Assembly (NCBI GenBank): GCA_032251335.1 | Contig: JAVVDW010000005.1 | Span: 88,458-152,457, forward strand | DNA length: 64,000 nt | Reading direction: 5' to 3' | From: UM-FILTER-40-17 sp032251335 | Lineage (GTDB): Bacteria > Bacteroidota > Bacteroidia > Flavobacteriales > Flavobacteriaceae | Shown here: in pieces, positions 15,570 through 23,830 of the stretch | Layout of the letters: every line of letters begins with the position of its first letter | Numbering within the stretch: the first letter of the stretch is position 1 | Notes under the pieces: model-generated | What the model saw: only the letters and a program-made list of their open reading frames with translations | The model's database searches: none | What the model was told of the DNA's origin: nothing | Translations under genes and position numbers: made by a program

Positions 15570-16844
15570 TTATGCTACAAAAAGCGGTTTGTCCTTCATT
15601 AATTTGTTAACCTTCTTAGCGATTCTTTCAAGCTTTTCTTCGTCTTGATGGTTAGAAATGACTTCATCAATTAAGTTGACAATGGTTTTCATATCATCTT
15701 CTTTCAAACCACGCGTGGTAACAGCAGCTGTTCCAATACGTATTCCGGAGGTAACAAAAGGTGATTTGTCATCAAACGGCACCATATTCTTATTGACAGT
15801 GATGTCAGCTTTCACCAAGGCTTGCTCAGCTTCTTTACCACTAATGTTTTTGTTTCGCAGGTCAATCAGCATCATGTGGTTGTCGGTACCTTCAGATATA
15901 ATGTGATAGCCTTTTTCAACAAACACTTCTGCCATGGCTTGGGCATTTTTGCGTACTTGCAATATGTAATGGAAGAACGAATCTTCTAGTGCTTCGCCAA
16001 AGGCGATGGCTTTTGCCGCTATGATATGTTCGAGCGGCCCGCCCTGGTTGCCGGGAAAAACGGCGCTGTCTAACAAGGCTGACATCAAGCGAAGTTCTCC
16101 CTTAGGCGTTTTGATGCCAAACGGATTTTCAAAATCTTGTCCCATGAGAATCAATCCGCCACGAGGCCCGCGCAGGGTTTTGTGGGTGGTTGTGGTTACG
16201 ATGTGGCAGTGTGGCAGCGGATCGTTTAAAATGCCTTTGGCAATGAGCCCGGCCGGATGAGAAATGTCTGCCAATAAAATGGCGCCAACCGCGTCGGCAA
16301 TATCACGAAAGCGTTTAAAATCCATATCGCGAGAATAGGCAGACGCACCCGCAATGATGAGTTTGGGTTGCTCTTTTTCAGCAATTTGGGCAACTTTGTC
16401 ATAATCGATAAGGCCGGTTTCCTTTTCCACGCCATAGAAACTGGGACTGTAGAGCCGTCCTGAAAAGTTTACAGGCGATCCGTGGGTAAGATGCCCGCCA
16501 TGCGACAAATCGAAACCCAAAATTTTATCACCGGGTTTCAAACACGCGTGATAGACCGCTGTATTGGCCTGCGAACCGGAGTGAGGCTGCACGTTAGCAT
16601 AGGCAGCTCCAAATAGGGTTTTGGCACGATCTATGGCGATTTGTTCTACCTGATCTACGACCTCACATCCGCCGTAGTAGCGTTTGCCCGGATAACCTTC
16701 GGCGTATTTATTAGTCAAAACAGAACCGGCTGCTTTCAATACTTGTTTGGACACAAAATTTTCCGAAGCAATGAGTTCTATGCCGTTTTGCTGACGTTTT
16801 TTTTCAGCTTTAATGAGGTCGAATATTTGGCGATCTTTTAGCAT
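15570..16844 (-). CDS. glyA: Serine hydroxymethyltransferase
   Basis: GlyA is a cytosolic PLP enzyme that interconverts serine plus tetrahydrofolate with glycine plus 5,10-methylene-THF and feeds one-carbon metabolism. The 424-residue sequence shows the N-terminal IELIASENFVS, substrate-site YYGGCEVVD, and HIVTTTTHKTLRGPRGG with the PLP Schiff-base lysine at K222. Length is normal. It is transcribed alone, divergently from fahA. A minus-strand -7 box TACTTTTG lies at 16873-16880 just upstream. Confidence 0.98.
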   Translation of the reverse strand: MLKDRQIFDLIKAEKKRQQNGIELIASENFVSKQVLKAAGSVLTNKYAEGYPGKRYYGGCEVVDQVEQIAIDRAKTLFGAAYANVQPHSGSQANTAVYHACLKPGDKILGFDLSHGGHLTHGSPVNFSGRLYSPSFYGVEKETGLIDYDKVAQIAEKEQPKLIIAGASAYSRDMDFKRFRDIADAVGAILLADISHPAGLIAKGILNDPLPHCHIVTTTTHKTLRGPRGGLILMGQDFENPFGIKTPKGELRLMSALLDSAVFPGNQGGPLEHIIAAKAIAFGEALEDSFFHYILQVRKNAQAMAEVFVEKGYHIISEGTDNHMMLIDLRNKNISGKEAEQALVKADITVNKNMVPFDDKSPFVTSGIRIGTAAVTTRGLKEDDMKTIVNLIDEVISNHQDEEKLERIAKKVNKLMKDKPLFVA

Positions 16845-16872
16845 TATTTAGAATATACGTTAAATTAAAGTA

Positions 16873-16880
16873 CAAAAGTA
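16873..16880 (-). promoter_or_regulatory. glyA promoter -7 box (TACTTTTG on minus strand)
   Basis: Plus-strand CAAAAGTA reads TACTTTTG on the minus strand, 29 nt before the glyA ATG. No standard -33 box was found. Confidence 0.45.
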
Positions 16881-16891
16881 AGTATTCGGTT

Positions 16892-16920
16892 TTTGATATT
16901 AAACGAAAATGATATATTTG
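16892..16920 (+). promoter_or_regulatory. fahA promoter: TTTG-N17-TATATTTG
   Basis: TTTG at 16892-16895, a 17-nt spacer and TATATTTG at 16913-16920 form a full Bacteroidota consensus promoter. The ATG of fahA lies 32 nt further on. Confidence 0.75.
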
Positions 16921-16952
16921 AACATCTATTTTTCAACCGATAATTAACTAAC

Positions 16953-18242
16953 ATGCCACTATCTGCAAACAATCCTGAGAGAAAATCTTGGCTGCCTGTT
17001 TCTGAAAATTCTGACTTTCCCATTCAGAACATTCCTTTTGGGGTGTTTCTCACGCGTGACAATGAAATTACCATTGGCACCAGAATAGGTGAAACTGCAA
17101 TAGATTTAGGTGCTTTGCAACGCCTTGGCTATTTTGAAGGCATACCGTTGACCGATGATATGTTTATGCAAGATACGCTCAATGATTTTATTTCGGACGG
17201 AAAGAAAACATGGCGTTTGGTCAGAAACCGAATTGCGGAGATCTTCGACGAGAAAAATCCCAAGTTACAAAACCACCAGCAGCACAGAGATATTATTCTG
17301 TTTGATTTGAAGGAGGTAGAAATGCAGATGCCTGTTTTGGTTGGTGATTACACCGATTTCTACAGCAGTAAAGAACACGCCAGCAATGTGGGTAAAATAT
17401 TTAGGGACCCTAAAAATGCCCTTTTTCCAAATTGGCTTCGCATGCCGGTAGGCTACCACGGTCGTAGCTCAACGATTATACCATCGGGCATTTCGGTAAA
17501 CAGACCACAAGGTCAGATTTTGCCAAACGGGGCCGATTTGCCTGTATTTGGTCGTTCCAGACAAGTAGATTTTGAATTGGAAATGGCCTTTGTCACCACA
17601 GATGCCAATGCTTTGGGTGAACCCATACCTGTTGACGAAGCCGAAGACTACATCTTTGGTTTGGTCATTTTCAACGACTGGAGTGCCCGCGATATTCAGC
17701 GATGGGAATATCAACCCTTGGGCCCGTTTCTGGGGAAAAATTTTGCTTCGTCTATCTCCCCTTGGATTGTTACTTTAGACGCATTGGCACCGTTTAAAGC
17801 TCACAGTGTCAAACAAGATCCGGAGCCACTGCCCTATTTGCGTCAGACTGCCGGCAAACATACGTTTGACATACATTTGGAAGTTGATTTGCAGCCTTCA
17901 GGCAAACAACCACAAACCATCAGCAGGACGAATTTCAAAAATCTGTATTGGACCATGGCGCAACAATTGGCGCATCATACCAGCAATGGCTGTAAAATCA
18001 ATAGCGGCGACATGCTCGCCAGCGGCACCATTTCCGGGAATACGCCCGATTCTTTCGGCAGCTTACTAGAGCTGAGTCGGGGTGGTAAAAAACCTATTCA
18101 AATGGCAGATGGCACCACGCGAAAATTCATAGAGGATTACGATACGGTCATCATGCGTGGCTATGCACAAAACGATAAAGTTCGGGTTGGATTTGGCGAA
18201 CTCACTACACAGTTGCTTCCTATTTTTAAGTCTAAAAAATAG
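16953..18242 (+). CDS. fahA: Fumarylacetoacetase
   Basis: FAH hydrolyses 4-fumarylacetoacetate to fumarate and acetoacetate, the last step of tyrosine degradation. The 429-residue protein has the FAH N-terminal domain and the metal-binding catalytic domain: DYTDFYSSKEHASNVGKIFR with active-site Asp/His, PVGYHGRSSTI, VDFELEMAFV with metal-binding glutamates, and FNDWSARDIQRWEY. Length matches class II homologues (about 420). No other homogentisate-pathway gene is present in the window, so it is a lone pathway gene here, with its own promoter. Confidence 0.97.
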   Translation: MPLSANNPERKSWLPVSENSDFPIQNIPFGVFLTRDNEITIGTRIGETAIDLGALQRLGYFEGIPLTDDMFMQDTLNDFISDGKKTWRLVRNRIAEIFDEKNPKLQNHQQHRDIILFDLKEVEMQMPVLVGDYTDFYSSKEHASNVGKIFRDPKNALFPNWLRMPVGYHGRSSTIIPSGISVNRPQGQILPNGADLPVFGRSRQVDFELEMAFVTTDANALGEPIPVDEAEDYIFGLVIFNDWSARDIQRWEYQPLGPFLGKNFASSISPWIVTLDALAPFKAHSVKQDPEPLPYLRQTAGKHTFDIHLEVDLQPSGKQPQTISRTNFKNLYWTMAQQLAHHTSNGCKINSGDMLASGTISGNTPDSFGSLLELSRGGKKPIQMADGTTRKFIEDYDTVIMRGYAQNDKVRVGFGELTTQLLPIFKSKK

Positions 18243-18396
18243 TTTCTTTAGTAGTGCTCATGGTTGTTACAGGTAAAGTTTACACCTTGCCTTGCCAAAC
18301 TTTCATCGGTAAATTGTGTTGTTTCAAAGATTTTTTAGAAGTCGGTAGTCTTGCGTAAATCAAAAAAGAGTATTTTCGTGGCATACACCCCTATGT

Positions 18397-19530
18397 ATGA
18401 CTTTGAACGTCAAATCTGTTTTAGTATTCGCCTATTTGCTATTTTGGCAACAAGGCTTTTCTCAATATACAGATGTTATTAATTCCAACAGACCCGGCCA
18501 TTCTTTTAGCGCTTATGCGCCCGGCAAAAATGTGTATCAGGGAGAAATCGGTGCAACCATCGGGCATGAAGAACACGAACTGTTTGGTGCAGAAGTAGAT
18601 TACATTCGCTACGAATATGCCATCAGGGTTGGGATTTGGAAAGATCGTTTGGAACTGATGTTTGACGGCGCCTATCAAATTGATGAGTTTTCGGACAGGG
18701 GGAGATCTTTTAACCGCTCCGGGCCACTGCGCAACACTTTTGGCGCCAAGTGGCTGCTCTACGACCCACAGAAAAAAATAAATGAAAATTTTAAACCGAA
18801 CATTCGCAGTTGGAAAGCCAATCAAAATTTAAAATTCAAATGGCGCAACCTCATCCCGGCTGTTTCTGTTTATGGCGGCGCCAATATACACTTTAGCGAC
18901 AGCCCTTTTGTTTTCGATAGCAGTTTCAATTTTTTTAACGATACCGAATCGGACTTGAGCGGCAAACTGATGGCCATCACCCAAAGCCACATTACGTCTC
19001 GATGGGTTTTGGTCACCAATTTTGGTGTGGATAAAATAGGAACAGACTTTTCTTCGCTTCAATATATTGTCACACTCACGCATGCTTTTAACACAAGGTG
19101 GGCTGCTTTTGCAGAAAATCAGGGATTTGACAGCGATTTTAACGTTGATAATATTTTCCGATTTGGCGGTGCCTATTTGATAAACGGCAACCTGCAATTT
19201 GACGCCTCGGTAGGTTTCAACACCAAAGACACTCCTTCAAAATTCTTTGGTGGCGTTGGCTTTTCCTACAGATTGGATTATCACAAAACAGAATGGGTTT
19301 TGGTAGATCAAGACAACGTACCACTGCGAGTGATACCGGATAGCATGAAAGAAAACCAGGAAATCACACAGAAACGTCGGGGATTTTTTGGCCGTCTTTT
19401 TGGCAAAAAGCAAGATACGCCTGAGTTGGACGCAGACGGAAACATCATTCAGAAGCCTGCTAAAAAAAGAAAAGGTATCTTTGGGCGTTGGTTCAATAAA
19501 AAAGATAAAGAAATCGATCCAGATAACTAA
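18397..19530 (+). CDS. Outer-membrane beta-barrel protein with duplicated basic C-terminal tail
   Basis: This 377-residue protein has a signal peptide (cut near QQGFSQ, about residue 22). A region of beta-strand-like repeats follows (to about residue 300) and resembles the MetA-pathway-of-phenol-degradation-type 'transporter' barrels common in Bacteroidota. The end is unusual: after the barrel come two copies of a basic amphipathic motif, KRRGFFGRLFGKK and KKRKGIFGRWFNKK, in a hydrophilic tail of about 60 residues. The tail excludes a standard aromatic barrel terminus at the chain end. Substrate unknown. Confidence 0.7.
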   Translation: MTLNVKSVLVFAYLLFWQQGFSQYTDVINSNRPGHSFSAYAPGKNVYQGEIGATIGHEEHELFGAEVDYIRYEYAIRVGIWKDRLELMFDGAYQIDEFSDRGRSFNRSGPLRNTFGAKWLLYDPQKKINENFKPNIRSWKANQNLKFKWRNLIPAVSVYGGANIHFSDSPFVFDSSFNFFNDTESDLSGKLMAITQSHITSRWVLVTNFGVDKIGTDFSSLQYIVTLTHAFNTRWAAFAENQGFDSDFNVDNIFRFGGAYLINGNLQFDASVGFNTKDTPSKFFGGVGFSYRLDYHKTEWVLVDQDNVPLRVIPDSMKENQEITQKRRGFFGRLFGKKQDTPELDADGNIIQKPAKKRKGIFGRWFNKKDKEIDPDN

Positions 19531-19535
19531 CTTTG
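19528..19535 (+). promoter_or_regulatory. -7 box TAACTTTG overlapping an upstream stop codon
   Basis: TAACTTTG begins with the TAA stop of the barrel gene and lies 28 nt before the ATG of the acetyltransferase-like gene. It suggests that gene has its own promoter. Confidence 0.45.
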
Positions 19536-19563
19536 CATCCCAAATACAGAACTTAGCTGACGC

Positions 19564-20682
19564 ATGATACAAATCAGAGAAATCCATGCGCCCGACGGGC
19601 TTAAAGAATTTATAAAATTCTCATTTCATTTATATAAAGACAATCCTTATTGGGTGCCTGCACTCATAGGAGAGGAATGCGACAACCTCAACCGAGAAGT
19701 CAATCCGGCTTTTCAGCATGCAGAGGTGTGGTATTTTATGGCTTATAAAAATGAAATGCCTGTTGGTCGTATGGCGGTAATCATCAACCACAAAGAAGTA
19801 AATTTGCTTCAAAATAGGAAATTGCGTTTTGGTTGGTTTGATGTGGTGGACGATTTGGAAGTCAGTCGTGCGCTCATAGATAAAGCCATTGAAATTGGAA
19901 AAAAACACGATCTTGCTTATATAGAAGGCCCCATGGGTTTTTCCAACATGGACAAAGCCGGTGTGCTTGTGGAAGGTTTCGACGAAATGAATACACTCAT
20001 CAGTTGGTACAACCATCCCTATTACGAAAGTCATTTTCAAAAAATGGGTTTTGAGATTGGTTCAGAATGGGTTGAATTCAAACTCAAAATTCCTGAAAAA
20101 CCTTTGGAAAAAGTGGTTCGGTTTTCCAAAATTATTCAAGAGCGCAACAAGGTCAGTATCTACAAATTCAAATCAAAAAAAGACATACTGGACCACGCTG
20201 ACGAAATGTTTGGTTTGCTCAACAAAACTTACAGCGTGCTTAAGACTTTTATTCCCATAGAAGGCAATCAAATAGCCTACTACAAAAAGAAATATTTCCC
20301 TTACTTGAACCCTGAATTTGTCATTTGCCTGAAAGATCAAAACGACAAAATCATCTCATTTGCCATCATGATGCCCTCGCTGTCTAAAGCGCTAAAAAAA
20401 GCAAATGGCTCTTTGTTTCCTTTTGGTTGGTTCTACCTGTGGAGAGAAAACAAATACCCGAAAGAAGCCGAGTTTTACCTGATTGGCGTAGATCCGGAAT
20501 ATCAAAACAAAGGTCTTACGGCCATTATTTTTAAAGAAGTGAACGATTTGTTTGCCCGCAAAGGCATCAGGGTTGCAGAAACCAATCCGGAACTGGTTGA
20601 GAACAAGGCCATACAAGCTTTGTGGAAAGACTACAACGGGCGGCTGCACAAACGCAGACGCACCTATAGAAAAGATATTTAA
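19564..20682 (+). CDS. GNAT-fold N-acetyltransferase-like protein
   Basis: This 372-residue cytoplasmic protein of a family common in Bacteroidota is usually labelled GNAT-type acetyltransferase and sometimes, without support, GTP cyclohydrolase. The N-terminal half has YFMAYKNEMPVGRMAVIINH and the C-terminal half a GNAT-like acetyl-CoA loop region, FYLIGVDPEYQNKGLTAIIFKEV (about residues 304-326), with conserved Q/N-x-G. No substrate can be proposed. It is convergent with recF, with 6 nt between stops. Confidence 0.75.
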   Translation: MIQIREIHAPDGLKEFIKFSFHLYKDNPYWVPALIGEECDNLNREVNPAFQHAEVWYFMAYKNEMPVGRMAVIINHKEVNLLQNRKLRFGWFDVVDDLEVSRALIDKAIEIGKKHDLAYIEGPMGFSNMDKAGVLVEGFDEMNTLISWYNHPYYESHFQKMGFEIGSEWVEFKLKIPEKPLEKVVRFSKIIQERNKVSIYKFKSKKDILDHADEMFGLLNKTYSVLKTFIPIEGNQIAYYKKKYFPYLNPEFVICLKDQNDKIISFAIMMPSLSKALKKANGSLFPFGWFYLWRENKYPKEAEFYLIGVDPEYQNKGLTAIIFKEVNDLFARKGIRVAETNPELVENKAIQALWKDYNGRLHKRRRTYRKDI

Positions 20683-20688
20683 CAAGAT

Positions 20689-21768
20689 TTATAAAAGTAT
20701 CATTTTATAATCTTGATGGGTGTTTTTCACAATTTCCTCCGTCCTTCCCGGGTGGGTGTCGGAAATAAAAATTTGTCCGAAATGCGGTTCTTTAACCAAA
20801 GAAACCAAGCAAGAAACCCTTTCGTCGTCCAACTTGTCAAAAATATCATCGAGTAACAAAATGGGGGGCATGCCCGATTTTTCGGCTATCAAGTGAAACT
20901 GGGCCAATTTCAACGCAATGAGAAAAGTTTTCTGCTGGCCTTGCGAACCAAATTTCTTGATGGGCACTTCCTGAATGGCAAAGTTTAAATCATCTTTGTG
21001 GATTCCAACCGTGGTGTACTGCACCATTTTATCCTTTTGCAGGTTTTGCTGCAATAAACCCTGCATGTTGCCTTCAAACAACTGACTCTCATAAGTGAGC
21101 GATACCGCTTCCTCTCGTTGGCTGACCGCTGCGTATTGTTTGTTGAAAATTGGTACAAACTGCGCAATAAACTGCTTTCTTTTTTCAAAAATATCGTGTC
21201 CAAGTGCCGTTAACTTTGTGTCGTAAATGTCTAAAGTTTCTTTGTCAAAGGTTCGGTTGGCTGCAAAATATTTTAACAAGGCGTTGCGCTGCTCCAAATA
21301 TTTGTGGTATTGAAGGAGAGCCGTCAGGTAGTTTTTATCGGATTGGGCGATGACGCCATCCATAAATTTTCGTCTAAACTCACTACCCTCGGTAATCAAA
21401 TCGCGATCTGCAGGTGAAATCATGACCAAAGGCAACAATCCGATATGATCCGCAAACTTTTCATAGATCTTGCCATTGCGTTTCATCACTTTTTTCTGTC
21501 CTTTCCTGAGTCCTATTACAATTTTCTCAGAAGTGTTTTGACGTTCAAAATCGCCTTCCAACACAAAGTAATCGGTGCCATGCTTCACGTTTTGTAGTGA
21601 GACCGGATTGAAATAGCTTTTCCCGAAAGCCAGATGATAAACGGCATCGAGCACATTGGTCTTCCCTTTGCCATTGTTGCCCACCAAACAGTTAAATTTT
21701 GAAGCAAAATCAAAATTGGCAATGTCAAAGTTTTTGTAATTGACGAGTGAGAGTGATTTTAAATACAT
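20689..21768 (-). CDS. recF: DNA replication and repair protein RecF
   Basis: RecF is an ABC-type SMC-like ATPase that helps load RecA at gaps through RecOR. The 359-residue protein begins MYLKSLSLVNYKNF, the family form. It has Walker A GNNGKGKTN (about residues 30-38), signature-type GSQGQQKTF and Walker B PPILLLDDIFDKLD. ATG 21768 is chosen over ATG 21777 by family alignment. It is transcribed divergently from the TPR-protein gene. recR lies 5.5 kb away in the same window. Confidence 0.96.
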   Translation of the reverse strand: MYLKSLSLVNYKNFDIANFDFASKFNCLVGNNGKGKTNVLDAVYHLAFGKSYFNPVSLQNVKHGTDYFVLEGDFERQNTSEKIVIGLRKGQKKVMKRNGKIYEKFADHIGLLPLVMISPADRDLITEGSEFRRKFMDGVIAQSDKNYLTALLQYHKYLEQRNALLKYFAANRTFDKETLDIYDTKLTALGHDIFEKRKQFIAQFVPIFNKQYAAVSQREEAVSLTYESQLFEGNMQGLLQQNLQKDKMVQYTTVGIHKDDLNFAIQEVPIKKFGSQGQQKTFLIALKLAQFHLIAEKSGMPPILLLDDIFDKLDDERVSCLVSLVKEPHFGQIFISDTHPGRTEEIVKNTHQDYKMILL

Positions 21769-21879
21769 ATTTAGCAAACTGATTTTTAAGAAGTTGGTGC
21801 AATTTGCAATTTCTATTGATTTTCCTGCAAATTATCAAAAAATATCGGAGAAAGTCGGCTGTATAAAGAATAAATATTT

Positions 21880-21887
21880 TAATTTTG
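21880..21887 (+). promoter_or_regulatory. -7 box TAATTTTG upstream of the TPR membrane protein
   Basis: TAATTTTG matches the consensus 24 nt before ATG 21912. A TTG at 21885 that would extend the ORF falls inside the box, so the shorter start is used. Confidence 0.55.
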
Positions 21888-21911
21888 CGGGCACTAAATC
21901 AAAAGGACGAA

Positions 21912-22676
21912 ATGGCTACTTATCAAAAGAAAGCAAACAAATCAAAAAAAGACAACAGCATAGAAGCTCTGGAAAAAGAGAGTACAACCGCCGGCGTATT
22001 TAACACCTTAGACGAGCAAGCCTCCCGAACAGAAGATTGGGTCGCTAAAAACCAAAAATACATTTTAGGTGTAGTTGGCATTGCCGTCATTGGAATTTTG
22101 GGCTATTTGGGTTATACCGAATTTATTCAAAAACCCAAGGAAATTGAAGCCGCAAACGAAATCAGTATGGCTGTCAGCTATTTTGAAGAAGCGCAAAACA
22201 GTACTGTGAGCAGTGATTCACTTTACGGATTGGCGCTGAACGGCGGTGGCGGAAAATACGGGTTTGTGGACATTGCAGACAGATATAATGGTACTAAAAC
22301 GGCCAATTTAGCGCAGTATTATGCGGGCATTTCTTATCTGAATTTGAAAGATTATGAAAATGCCATCAAATATTTGGAGCAATTTTCGTCGGATGATTTG
22401 TTGCTTACTGCCTTGGCATCCGGCAACATTGGCGATGCCTTTTCTGAATTGGGACAGCACAAAGATGCGCTCAGCTATTACGAAAAAGCTTTCAAAAAAA
22501 ATCCAAATGATTTGACCACGCCTTTGTATTTGTTTAAAGCCGGATTGACTGCCAAGGAATTGGGAGATAACGATACGGCCAACAAGTATTTTAAGCGCAT
22601 CAAAGACGACTATCCCAATTCGCTTCAAGCCAACCAAGTGGATATCTTGATCGCCGAATTGGAAGCGAAAAGTTGA
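21912..22676 (+). CDS. TPR-repeat inner-membrane protein (YfgM/Anc-like)
   Basis: This 254-residue protein has a lysine-rich cytoplasmic N-terminus (MATYQKKANKSKKDN), one membrane helix near residues 50-70 (YILGVVGIAVIGILGYLGY) and a periplasmic TPR domain (for example AQYYAGISYLNLKDYENAIKYLEQF, NIGDAFSELGQHKDALSYYEKAF). Topology and length resemble YfgM-type proteins, which associate with periplasmic chaperones; that role is inference. ribH follows after 21 nt and may be cotranscribed. Confidence 0.88.
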   Translation: MATYQKKANKSKKDNSIEALEKESTTAGVFNTLDEQASRTEDWVAKNQKYILGVVGIAVIGILGYLGYTEFIQKPKEIEAANEISMAVSYFEEAQNSTVSSDSLYGLALNGGGGKYGFVDIADRYNGTKTANLAQYYAGISYLNLKDYENAIKYLEQFSSDDLLLTALASGNIGDAFSELGQHKDALSYYEKAFKKNPNDLTTPLYLFKAGLTAKELGDNDTANKYFKRIKDDYPNSLQANQVDILIAELEAKS

Positions 22677-22697
22677 TTTAACATAGACTAAAAAAAT

Positions 22698-23183
22698 TTG
22701 GCCACCATTCATCAAAATCTTTCCGAATTTGACGGCAGCAACCTCCCCGATGCTTCCGCACTTTCCTTCGGAATTGTAGTTGCTGAATGGAATGCCAACA
22801 TCACCAAAAACCTCTATAAGGGTGCTTACCAAACCCTTGTTGACAGCGGCGTTGAAGTAGAAAAAATTATAAAATGGGAAGTGCCCGGTGCTTTTGAATT
22901 GACTTTTGGATGTAAAAAAATAATAGAAACCCACCAACCGGATGCGGTGATTGCCATAGGGAGTGTCATTCGTGGCGAGACCAGTCATTTCGATTTTGTT
23001 TGCCAAGGCGTCACCCAAGGCATCACCCAACTCAACCTTCTGTATGATACACCGGTTGTATTTTGTGTACTTACAGACGATCATATCCAACAATCTTTGG
23101 ACAGGTCCGGAGGTAAGCATGGAAATAAAGGCGTGGAGGCAGCAGTAGCCGCCATCAAAATGGCGGTACTCGGAAAAGAATAA
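22698..23183 (+). CDS. ribH: 6,7-dimethyl-8-ribityllumazine synthase
   Basis: RibH condenses 5-amino-6-ribitylaminouracil with 3,4-dihydroxybutanone 4-phosphate, the penultimate step of riboflavin synthesis, usually in a large capsid-like assembly. The 161-residue protein shows FGIVVAEWNANIT, the VPGAFELTFGCKKI motif, AIGSVIRGETSHFDFVC with the conserved catalytic His, and DRSGGKHGNKGVEAA at the C-terminus. The start is TTG at 22698; there is no suitable ATG. It lies just after the TPR gene and before tRNA-Leu. Confidence 0.97.
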   Translation: MATIHQNLSEFDGSNLPDASALSFGIVVAEWNANITKNLYKGAYQTLVDSGVEVEKIIKWEVPGAFELTFGCKKIIETHQPDAVIAIGSVIRGETSHFDFVCQGVTQGITQLNLLYDTPVVFCVLTDDHIQQSLDRSGGKHGNKGVEAAVAAIKMAVLGKE

Positions 23184-23193
23184 TTGTTACCCT

Positions 23194-23277
23194 GCGGGAA
23201 TGGCGGAATTGGTAAACGCACACGTTTCAGGGGCGTGCGCCCGAAAGGGCTTGCGAGTTCGAGTCTCGCTTCCCGTA
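23194..23277 (+). tRNA. tRNA-Leu (anticodon CAG)
   Basis: An 84-nt cloverleaf: acceptor GCGGGAA pairs with TTCCCGT (first pair G-T wobble), D arm GCG..CGC, anticodon stem CACGT/GCGTG with loop TTCAGGG and anticodon CAG at 23228-23230. A long variable arm GCCC-GAAA-GGGC (class II, as for Leu) and T arm GCGAG-TTCGAGT-CTCGC follow. The discriminator base is A. CCA is not encoded. Confidence 0.96.
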
Positions 23278-23314
23278 CTATAAAAATTTCACATTTTTTA
23301 ATAGCTCTTTAAAA

Positions 23315-23800
23315 ATGGAAAGCAACCAACAGTTACTGGCAAACCGGCTTCGCGAAGTTTTACTAAATGGCCGATGGATTGCCAATACAAATTTTAAAGA
23401 ACAGATCACAAACACTAGTTGGAAAGAAGCTGTTTGTAAAATTGAGGCGCTAAACAGCATAGCCATGTTGACCTTTCATATCAACTATTACCTAAAAGGA
23501 ATTTTGAACGTATGCAAGGGCGGAAGTCTCGACATTCAAGACAAGTATAGCTTTGAAATGCCTGAAGTACAATCTGAAGCCGATTGGGCGCAATTGGTTA
23601 CTGATTTTATTGAAAACGCAACCTTATTTGCAAACGAGGTTGCACAAATGGACGACAAACTGCTCAAAAAAACCTTTGTTGACGAGAAATATGGAAGTTA
23701 CCAACGCAATATTGAAGGCGTCATCGAACACAGTTACTATCATTTAGGACAAGTTTCTCTCATAAAAAAATTGATCAAACAAAGGCAAAACTTAGATTAA
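23315..23800 (+). CDS. DinB-like / DUF1572-type four-helix protein
   Basis: This 161-residue, mostly helical protein resembles the DinB/YfiT-like metalloenzyme superfamily (four-helix bundle with three metal-binding histidines). Candidate ligands are His in LTFHINYYLKG (about residue 53) and two in IEHSYYHLGQVSLIKKL (near residues 138-142), the usual HxxxH end of the fold. Characterised relatives are thiol-dependent transferases; the reaction here is unknown. It lies downstream of tRNA-Leu and is convergent with guaB. Confidence 0.75.
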   Translation: MESNQQLLANRLREVLLNGRWIANTNFKEQITNTSWKEAVCKIEALNSIAMLTFHINYYLKGILNVCKGGSLDIQDKYSFEMPEVQSEADWAQLVTDFIENATLFANEVAQMDDKLLKKTFVDEKYGSYQRNIEGVIEHSYYHLGQVSLIKKLIKQRQNLD

Positions 23801-23830
23801 ACCAAATGCTTTGCGCTATTTACCAATTTA

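Noticed and set aside
22308..23120. 270-codon minus-strand ORF across the TPR gene and ribH
   Set aside because: Antisense to two clearly recognised genes and without motifs of its own.
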